Source: Gemmatimonas aurantiaca T-27 (GTDB taxonomy: Bacteria > Gemmatimonadota > Gemmatimonadetes > Gemmatimonadales > Gemmatimonadaceae). Taken from it: a DNA stretch of 64,000 bases. Both the position numbers and the translations under genes were made by a program. Shown one piece after another: positions 58,054 through 64,000 of this stretch. The DNA lies in contig NC_012489.1 in NCBI RefSeq assembly GCF_000010305.1, forward strand, positions 620,001 to 684,000. Direction: 5' to 3'. Numbering within the stretch: the stretch's first letter is position 1; each line of letters starts with the position of its first letter. A model generated the notes under the pieces. It worked only from the letters and a program-made list of their open reading frames with translations. It searched no databases and had not been told where the DNA came from.

Positions 58054-58902
58054 TTACCGCTGAGCGGCGGGCATGCGGAGTGCAAACTGGACGACCAACC
58101 CAGACTCGGAATTGTCGCGGATCTCAAGACGGCTTCCGAGATCACGAAGCAGTGTGAGGCACATCGCAATACCTAGTCCGGCGCTTGTGTTGATGCCAGC
58201 GAAAGCGTCGGGGGCGGTTCGCAGTTGCTCCGCTAGATCGAGGGGGAGGCCACAGCCCGTGTCGGCGACACTGAACTGTATTGTATCGGAGCCCGCTCCA
58301 ACAACGGTAGCAGTGACCGTTACAGAGCCGCTGACCGTGAACTTCAGGGCGTTCGTCACCAAATTCAGCAGGATGCGACGCAGCGCCTCTGGTTCCCCGA
58401 TACGGTGATCATTCCTGGGACCAGCCCAGCGCAGGAGCAATCCACGCTCTTCCGCAATGGGCTGAACCAACGCGCGAACAGACGCCCAAAGATCCGATAG
58501 CGGAAAGACGATATCCCGGCGGCGGCGATGCGAAGTCCCATGTCTTGCCAGGTCCAGAAGATCGCCGGTGAGCGCTGACATGCCGAATATCGATTCGTAT
58601 ATCAGCCCCAGTTGGCGTTCCTGTTGCGCAGTCACTGGTCCGAATTGGCCGGCCCGCAGCCTCTCGGCCAGGAGCAAGGTGGCTCCAATTGGAGAGCGCA
58701 GGTCATGTGCAAAACCAACGAGAAGCGCCAACGAGGGATCATGCTGGTCGAGCCACGTGTCGTTGGCGCTCAGCGAGTGCTCATCAACCACACGTTGCCC
58801 CTCTGCAATCAGGGTGTTGATGCGATCGACACTCGTATCAATGGTCGGAGTGGTGCCCGATTCGCTCTGCTGAAGTGGGGTTGCATCGGTACCAGCGCTC
58901 AT
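58054..58902 (-). CDS. Soluble sensor histidine kinase
   Basis: The 282-residue protein has a HisKA domain with phospho-accepting His66 in FAHDLRSPIG. The catalytic domain has LLNLVTNALKFT (N box), VADTGCGLP (G1) and AGLGIAMCL (G2). There is no membrane segment or PAS domain, and only about 50 residues precede the kinase core. The gene follows the response regulator by six bases on the same strand, so they likely form a pair. Confidence 0.9.
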   Translation of the reverse strand: MSAGTDATPLQQSESGTTPTIDTSVDRINTLIAEGQRVVDEHSLSANDTWLDQHDPSLALLVGFAHDLRSPIGATLLLAERLRAGQFGPVTAQQERQLGLIYESIFGMSALTGDLLDLARHGTSHRRRRDIVFPLSDLWASVRALVQPIAEERGLLLRWAGPRNDHRIGEPEALRRILLNLVTNALKFTVSGSVTVTATVVGAGSDTIQFSVADTGCGLPLDLAEQLRTAPDAFAGINTSAGLGIAMCLTLLRDLGSRLEIRDNSESGLVVQFALRMPAAQR

Positions 58903-58908
58903 GGCCTC

Positions 58909-60399
58909 TTATTCCGAAGAGCCAGAGAGTGCGTCCCGCTTGAATCCATGCTTCTCCATCAGGCGATAGAGCGTGGTGCGGTCGATGCCGGCGAGCCGCG
59001 CGGCCTTCGACATGTTCCCACCCGCGCGCGCGGTCAATCGTGCCAGATACTCTTTTTCGAAGTGCGTGACCAGGCTGTCCTTCGCCGAGTGGAACGCCTC
59101 GTTCATGATCGCGGCCGGGAAGCCCGCATCCCCATCGCCGACAGGGGCCTCGTCATAGATCGGGATGTCGTCCGGCGCGATCGGACGACCACCTTCCGCG
59201 ATCACCGCCACATGCTCGATCACGTTCTGCAACTCACGGACGTTGCCCGGCCACGGACGGGATTGCAGGAACGCAATCGTTTCCGCCGTGAAGGTGGGCG
59301 CCGAGGCCTCATGGCTCCGGTGACGTTCCCACGATCGCTTGAGGAAGTACTCGGCCAGGAGCGGGATGTCCTCCACTCGCTTGCGCAGCGGCGGCAGCTT
59401 GATCGGTACCACGCGCAGGCGGTAGAACAGGTCTTCGCGCAGAATGCCCTGCTGCACCGCTTCCTGCGGGTCGCGATTGGTGGCCGAGATGAAACGCACG
59501 TCTACCACGGCGTCTTGCGTCTCGCTGCCCAGTCGTCGCACCACGCCATCCTGCAACACGCGCAGCAGCTTGGCCTGGAGTGGCATGGCCATTTCCGTCA
59601 GCTCGTCGAGAAACAACGTGCCGCCGTTGGCCATCTCCAGCAGGCCAGCCTTGTCGCGATCGGCGCCGGTGAAGGCGCCCTTGCGATGCCCGAACATTTC
59701 TGATTCGAGCAGATTGTCCGGCAGTGCGGCGCAGTTGATCGGCACCAGCTTCCGCGCCGTGCGTCGGCTGTGTTTGTGGATGAACTGCGCGATCATTTCC
59801 TTGCCGGTGCCGCTTTCGCCGCTGATCATCACCGAGGCGTCCGTTGCGGCCACTTTCTGCGCCAGTTCCACGGCCTTCCGGAACGTCGGGGATACCCCCA
59901 ACAGCGACATGAGCTCGCCGGCTCCGCTCTGGGTGACCAGTCCGGCGGGACGCACAGGTTCCCGCACGTCCTTGGTGGTGGCCACCGCATGGGCGGCACG
60001 ACCGATGAGGACCTGGAGGTGGCTGGCCGAGAACGGCTTGGGGAGATAGTCCCAAGCGCCGGCCCGCAGCGCCTCGATGCTGGACGCCACCGTGGGGTTG
60101 CCCGTCATCACCACCACGATGACCTGTTTGTGCGCCTCAACAGCAGCCTTGAGGACCTCCATGCCCGAGATCGGGGTCATGTAGAGGTCCACCAGGATCA
60201 AGTCGAAGCGCTTGCGACGCACCAGGTCCAGCGCCTCATCACCCCGCCCGGTGGCGGTGACTGCGTGCCCATCCATTTGCAACACAGAAACACACCCTTC
60301 TCGCAGCGTCCGGTCGTCATCGACGACGAGGATGCGCAAGCCGGTGCCCTTGTCGGGTACGGAAGAGCTGGGAGGTTCTGCGAGGAAAGGATCAGTCAT
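58909..60399 (-). CDS. Sigma-54-dependent (NtrC-family) response regulator
   Basis: The 496-residue protein has a receiver domain (LVVDDDR, phospho-acceptor Asp71 in LILVDLYM). Its AAA+ domain carries Walker A GESGTGKE at about 194-201, GAFTGA at 241-246 and FRLR-type blocks. A Fis-like helix-turn-helix closes it (NMSKAARLAGIDRTTLYRLMEKHG). The GAFTGA loop contacts sigma-54, so it should activate -24/-12 promoters such as those before the PEP-CTERM genes. Its position in an exosortase/EPS locus parallels PrsR. Confidence 0.93.
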   Translation of the reverse strand: MTDPFLAEPPSSSVPDKGTGLRILVVDDDRTLREGCVSVLQMDGHAVTATGRGDEALDLVRRKRFDLILVDLYMTPISGMEVLKAAVEAHKQVIVVVMTGNPTVASSIEALRAGAWDYLPKPFSASHLQVLIGRAAHAVATTKDVREPVRPAGLVTQSGAGELMSLLGVSPTFRKAVELAQKVAATDASVMISGESGTGKEMIAQFIHKHSRRTARKLVPINCAALPDNLLESEMFGHRKGAFTGADRDKAGLLEMANGGTLFLDELTEMAMPLQAKLLRVLQDGVVRRLGSETQDAVVDVRFISATNRDPQEAVQQGILREDLFYRLRVVPIKLPPLRKRVEDIPLLAEYFLKRSWERHRSHEASAPTFTAETIAFLQSRPWPGNVRELQNVIEHVAVIAEGGRPIAPDDIPIYDEAPVGDGDAGFPAAIMNEAFHSAKDSLVTHFEKEYLARLTARAGGNMSKAARLAGIDRTTLYRLMEKHGFKRDALSGSSE

Positions 60400-60716
60400 T
60401 GGCAGTACGGTAGGGCTTTGGTGCTAAGGCCTACGTGGGGTGAGGCATGGTTGCCGCTCAAGCGTAGCGGATAAACCATACTCCGGAAGCATGAGCAGGG
60501 CGAAATATCCCAGAACGGGTATCCCGTCAAGGAGAATCGTAGCTTTTTGGCCACAATTGTAGTGTCATGACTGCAACACAGCAGCAAAGGTAACCATTTT
60601 GTTGCGCTGGTGCGGCGTGGTGCGTGCGCTTACGCAGCAGTGTGTTGCGCCACAGATTTGTGAACGTCTTTCATCAAACTATTTCGGTTCGGCAGCCTCA
60701 CCACTCGTCATCACTA
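60400..60716. other. Divergent regulatory region without a gene
   Basis: This region lies between the response regulator and the Wzc-like gene. I see a small hairpin ACGGGTATCCCGT near 60514 and no convincing -24/-12 element on either strand. No coding frame is credible. Confidence 0.5.
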
Positions 60717-63167
60717 ATGTCCGGCCAGCAGATCCAGTCCGTAACCCCACAAGCCGTCGCGCTCGAGCCATATCAGGAAGGGACCCCTCCCGGAGACTGG
60801 GGAGGTGGTACCGCCGAAGGCGCGCCGGAGCCCAAGGGACCGAGTCTACGCCGCTATCTGGCGGCGGTAAACCGGTTCAAGTGGCTGGTGCTTGTGTTCG
60901 CGATTCTGGGTGGGGCCGGCGGCTATGCGGCCACCCGGTTCATCGAACCCGAGTACGAAGTGCAGGCCACCATTCTCCTGGAGCAGGGGACGGGAGTGAA
61001 CAACGGGGCCGGGCGCGGGCCCATCCAGGCCGCTGAGCTGCTACAGGCCTCGGGATGGCAGGACTTGCTGCGCTCCTATGCCATTGCCGATCCGGTGGTC
61101 ATCGGCCTCGGGTTGTTTGTCACGCCTGCGGTGGTCGCCGACAGCGTACTGTTCCGCACGTTCCGGGTGGACCAGAGCCGGCTCCGTCCTGGTGACTACA
61201 AGCTCACCATCGCTGGTGAGCGCTATGTCCTGAACCTCCAACCTGGTGTGGAGGTCGAGAAGGGCGTGGTGGGCGATTCCATCGGGCGGCCGGTGGGCTT
61301 TCAATGGCAGCCGGTGGCTGGCCAGTTTGGTCGTCGCACGGAAGTGGTGTTCAATGTGCAGACGCCCCGAGAAGCGTCACGCGCGCTCATCAAGAAGCTC
61401 GCCTTGTCGCTGCAGGATGGATCGTCGTTCCTGTTTCTGCGCATGAATGGGCCTGATGCCCAGCGTAGCGCCGCCACGTTGAATGCCTGGGTGGAACAGT
61501 TCGTCACGGTGGCCACCCAGTACAAGAAGCAGAACGTGGTGCAGGTGGCCGGTATTCTGGAAGGGCAGCGCGAGTACGCGGCGCAGGAATTGGCCTCGGC
61601 AGAAGCGGCGCTGGAGGGTTTCCGCGTGCGCACGGTGACTGAACCGAGCGAGCGGCAGACGATTCAGCCCGGCATCGAGATGACCAACTCGCCGGTCTTC
61701 GAGAATTACTTCCGCGACAAGATCCTGGCGGACAACTATCGCCGTGATCGTGAGGCACTGGAGCGTATTCTGCAAAGCGGGCGCTCTGGCACGGCCATCA
61801 CGCGTGAGGCGGTGTTGTCCGTACCCGCCGTGAACGCTGATCCGGCAGCAGAGAATCTGCGACGGGCATTGGAAGAGCGAGCGGCGCGTGAGTTGGAGTT
61901 GCGCCGTTTGCGCGAGACCTACACCGATGAGTACCAGCGTGTGAAGGATGCGCAGGCCGCACTGGTGGCCCTGCGCGATACGGTGGTACCGCGGTCGCTC
62001 GATGCGTACCTCGGTGAACTGCGATTGCGTGAGCAGACGCTCAACAGCACCATCGAACAAAGCAGCAAGGACCTCAAAGGCATTCCGTCGCGCACCATCG
62101 AAGAGCAGCGGCTCAAGCGACAGGTGGAAGTGGCGGCTCGTGTCTATGAGAGCCTCAATATGAAGGCGGCTGAGGCTAAGCTTGCCGAAGCCTCTACCAT
62201 CCCCGACGTCAGTATCCTCGACGCGGCCGTTCCTCCGCTGTCTCCCACGCGGAACACGGCCCCGATGATCATCCTCGGCGCGGTTGGTGCCGCGCTGGCG
62301 CTCGGTCTTCTGCTCGCCATTGTGCTCGATCAGCTCGACAAGCGCTTCCGGTATCCCGAGCAGGCCACCGACGATCTTGGGTTGTTCGTGTTGGGTGTGG
62401 TGCCGGTGATCGGAGGAAAGGGTCGTCGTAACGCAGATCAGGCCGCGCAGGTGGTCGAATCATTCCGCACCATTCGGATGAATGTGCGGTATGCGGCCGA
62501 TCCGACCCGTCCGCTGACGATGACCATCACCAGCCCGGGGCCGAATGATGGCAAGAGTCTCATCTCATCCAACCTGGCATTGAGCTTCGCTGAGTCGGGG
62601 CTGCGTACCTTGCTCATCGATGGTGATATCCGACGTGGTGAGCTGGCCAAGACCTTCAAGATTCATTCGCGGCCTGGTTTGGTGGAATATCTGGAAGGAA
62701 GCGCGCTGCTGGCGGAGGTGCTGAATCCGATCGCATCGCATGCAAACCTCACCATCATGCCGGCTGGTGTGCGCCGGAAGCGCGCGCCGGAGTTGTTGGC
62801 TACGCCGAGGCTGACGCAGTTGATCAGCCAGATGGCCGGCGAATACGACGTCGTGGTGGTCGACTCTCCGCCATTGGGCGCGGGATACGACGCGTTCGCT
62901 TTGGCCACGGCCACCGGGAACATGGCGCTGGTGATGCGCGCTGGCGTGACCGATCGCAAGATGGCAGAGGCGAAGATGGCTACGGTGGACACACTGCCGA
63001 TTCGTGTCATGGGCGCCATTCTCAACGGAATCAAGATGACGGGTGCATACCAGTACTACTCGTACTATCAGGACTACGCGGCTGAAGATGAGCAGCCGGA
63101 GCGACTGTCCGCAGGATCGGGGAGTTCCCGTCCAGTTGCACTGTCTGGAGGGGTGAGCGATGCGTAA
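60717..63167 (+). CDS. Wzc-like polysaccharide co-polymerase with tyrosine autokinase
   Basis: The 816-residue protein has an N-terminal Wzz-type chain-length region. Its first membrane helix is near VNRFKWLVLVFAILGG, a long coiled-coil periplasmic part runs to about residue 520, and a second helix is PMIILGAVGAALALGLLLAI. A cytoplasmic BY-kinase domain follows: Walker A SPGPNDGKSLISSNLA, Walker A' LLIDGDIRRG, Walker B DVVVVDSPP. A tyrosine cluster YQYYSYYQDYAAE close to the C-terminus is the likely phosphorylation site. It controls chain length and export with the Wza-like protein. Start: MSGQQIQSV (60717). Confidence 0.93.
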   Translation: MSGQQIQSVTPQAVALEPYQEGTPPGDWGGGTAEGAPEPKGPSLRRYLAAVNRFKWLVLVFAILGGAGGYAATRFIEPEYEVQATILLEQGTGVNNGAGRGPIQAAELLQASGWQDLLRSYAIADPVVIGLGLFVTPAVVADSVLFRTFRVDQSRLRPGDYKLTIAGERYVLNLQPGVEVEKGVVGDSIGRPVGFQWQPVAGQFGRRTEVVFNVQTPREASRALIKKLALSLQDGSSFLFLRMNGPDAQRSAATLNAWVEQFVTVATQYKKQNVVQVAGILEGQREYAAQELASAEAALEGFRVRTVTEPSERQTIQPGIEMTNSPVFENYFRDKILADNYRRDREALERILQSGRSGTAITREAVLSVPAVNADPAAENLRRALEERAARELELRRLRETYTDEYQRVKDAQAALVALRDTVVPRSLDAYLGELRLREQTLNSTIEQSSKDLKGIPSRTIEEQRLKRQVEVAARVYESLNMKAAEAKLAEASTIPDVSILDAAVPPLSPTRNTAPMIILGAVGAALALGLLLAIVLDQLDKRFRYPEQATDDLGLFVLGVVPVIGGKGRRNADQAAQVVESFRTIRMNVRYAADPTRPLTMTITSPGPNDGKSLISSNLALSFAESGLRTLLIDGDIRRGELAKTFKIHSRPGLVEYLEGSALLAEVLNPIASHANLTIMPAGVRRKRAPELLATPRLTQLISQMAGEYDVVVVDSPPLGAGYDAFALATATGNMALVMRAGVTDRKMAEAKMATVDTLPIRVMGAILNGIKMTGAYQYYSYYQDYAAEDEQPERLSAGSGSSRPVALSGGVSDA

Positions 63168-63993
63168 GGGGCGCTCTGCCGTACGTATGCGTCGCCTGGT
63201 GACCACCACGGCCGCAAGCGCGGCCTTGCTGGTTGGAATTCTGCCGGCTGTCGCTGAGGCTCAATCGCCTGTGGCTGGTGTGGGAAGCCTGCAGCGCGCC
63301 ACGCGTGCCGATTTGGCCGCCCGGGTGGCGCAGCTCGAGCAGCAGGTGTCGGGCGGCTCGTTGAAGGGCAAGGATGCTGACCAGGCGAAGAGAGACATTG
63401 CTGCCATCCAGGGGCGGCTCTCCGCTGGTGACTTTCAGGTCGGTGACCGCTTCGTGATTACGGCTCGTATGGATTCGATCCGAGCGGATACGGCGTCGGT
63501 GCGGGATAGCCTGAAGGTCAGCGTGCTCAATTTGCCAGATCTGTCGATCGCGGGCGTGCTGCGCTCGGAGCTTGATGAGCGCCTCAACGCGCATGTCGCT
63601 CGCTACGTGCGCAATGTGACCATCCGAACCAATGTGCTCACGCGTGTGGCGGTCCTGGGTGCGGTGCGCACGCCCGGATTCTACTATGCCTCGCCTGATC
63701 GTCCGGTAAGCGACATGGTGATGCTGGCGGGTGGCCCGGCGCCTCAGGCGAATCTGGATCAGTTCGAGGTGTACCGCGCGCGTACGCGCCTGCTGGGCAC
63801 GAAGGAGTCCCGCAATGCCGTCCGTGGCGGTACGACACTCGAGCAACTGGATATCCGTTCTGGCGACGAGTTCCGGATCCCCCAGAAGCGGAAGATCAAC
63901 TGGCAGATGGTCCTGCAACTGTTCCTTATTCTGAGCTCCCTGTTGTTCGCGCTCGTCAACTTCCTGCGGTGGTATTACGACCGACAGGAATGA
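63160..63993 (+). CDS. Polysaccharide export outer-membrane protein (Wza-like, SLBB domain)
   Basis: The 277-residue protein has a signal peptide (RRLVTTTAASAALLVGILPAVAEAQ), a short coiled coil (LAARVAQLEQQV) and a Poly_export domain (FQVGDRFVITARM onward). An SLBB segment follows with VLGAVRTPGFYYASPDRPVSDMVMLAGG. A C-terminal hydrophobic helix, MVLQLFLILSSLLFALVNFL, is followed by RWYYDRQE. In Wza the C-terminal helix forms the outer-membrane pore, and this helix fits that role. The start overlaps the Wzc-like gene by eight bases, so the two are translationally coupled. Confidence 0.9.
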   Translation: MRKGRSAVRMRRLVTTTAASAALLVGILPAVAEAQSPVAGVGSLQRATRADLAARVAQLEQQVSGGSLKGKDADQAKRDIAAIQGRLSAGDFQVGDRFVITARMDSIRADTASVRDSLKVSVLNLPDLSIAGVLRSELDERLNAHVARYVRNVTIRTNVLTRVAVLGAVRTPGFYYASPDRPVSDMVMLAGGPAPQANLDQFEVYRARTRLLGTKESRNAVRGGTTLEQLDIRSGDEFRIPQKRKINWQMVLQLFLILSSLLFALVNFLRWYYDRQE

Positions 63994-64000
63994 GGATGCT

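Overview
The window looks like chromosomal DNA of a GC-rich Gram-negative bacterium with an exosortase/PEP-CTERM surface system. The outer-membrane efflux gene, the Wzc/Wza-like export pair, few clear Shine-Dalgarno sites, secreted amidohydrolases and abundant non-coding repeats fit a Gemmatimonas-like member of the Gemmatimonadota. That placement is inference from gene content and style, not from a marker gene.

Region 1 (1-13 kb) is mostly housekeeping and accessory metabolism. It holds the start of a TolC-type efflux gene with its TetR regulator and operator, and a DNA-repair run (PolX, endonuclease III, cyclophilin, small membrane protein). It also holds an S33 hydrolase, a HEAT-repeat protein, an M42 peptidase, a half-size TSUP transporter, a cobalamin-binding protein and a secreted amidohydrolase. 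Region 2 (13-27 kb) has a fasciclin protein, two paralogous PEP-CTERM proteins each behind a -24/-12 (sigma-54) promoter candidate, an EEP-family protein, YggT, VanZ, a metallopeptidase-like lipoprotein, an adenylation-ACP-acyltransferase operon, a serine hydrolase and an acyl-CoA dehydrogenase. About 1 kb without a credible gene follows.

Region 3 (27.9-64 kb) is a long exopolysaccharide/exosortase locus. It has seven or eight glycosyltransferases, an asparagine-synthase-like amidotransferase, exosortase plus EpsI, a lyase-like lipoprotein, a Wzy-like polymerase/ligase, an FkbM methyltransferase, a Wzx-like flippase, Wzc-like and Wza-like proteins, and a sigma-54 response regulator with a soluble histidine kinase. 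Two methionine-synthesis genes and citrate synthase sit inside it. The standout is a tight five-gene operon (52.9-57.9 kb) that resembles a D-alanylation (dlt) system: MBOAT, carrier protein, adenylation enzyme and SGNH protein, with an inserted GNAT acetyltransferase. Its adenylation/carrier pair is related to the pair at 22-24 kb, which ends instead in a hexapeptide acyltransferase.

A working model is that the locus makes, decorates and exports a surface polysaccharide. Exosortase processes PEP-CTERM proteins transcribed from RpoN promoters, probably through the NtrC-type regulator in the same locus. Several intergenic regions carry long inverted repeats or short tandem repeats that appear to belong to dispersed families.
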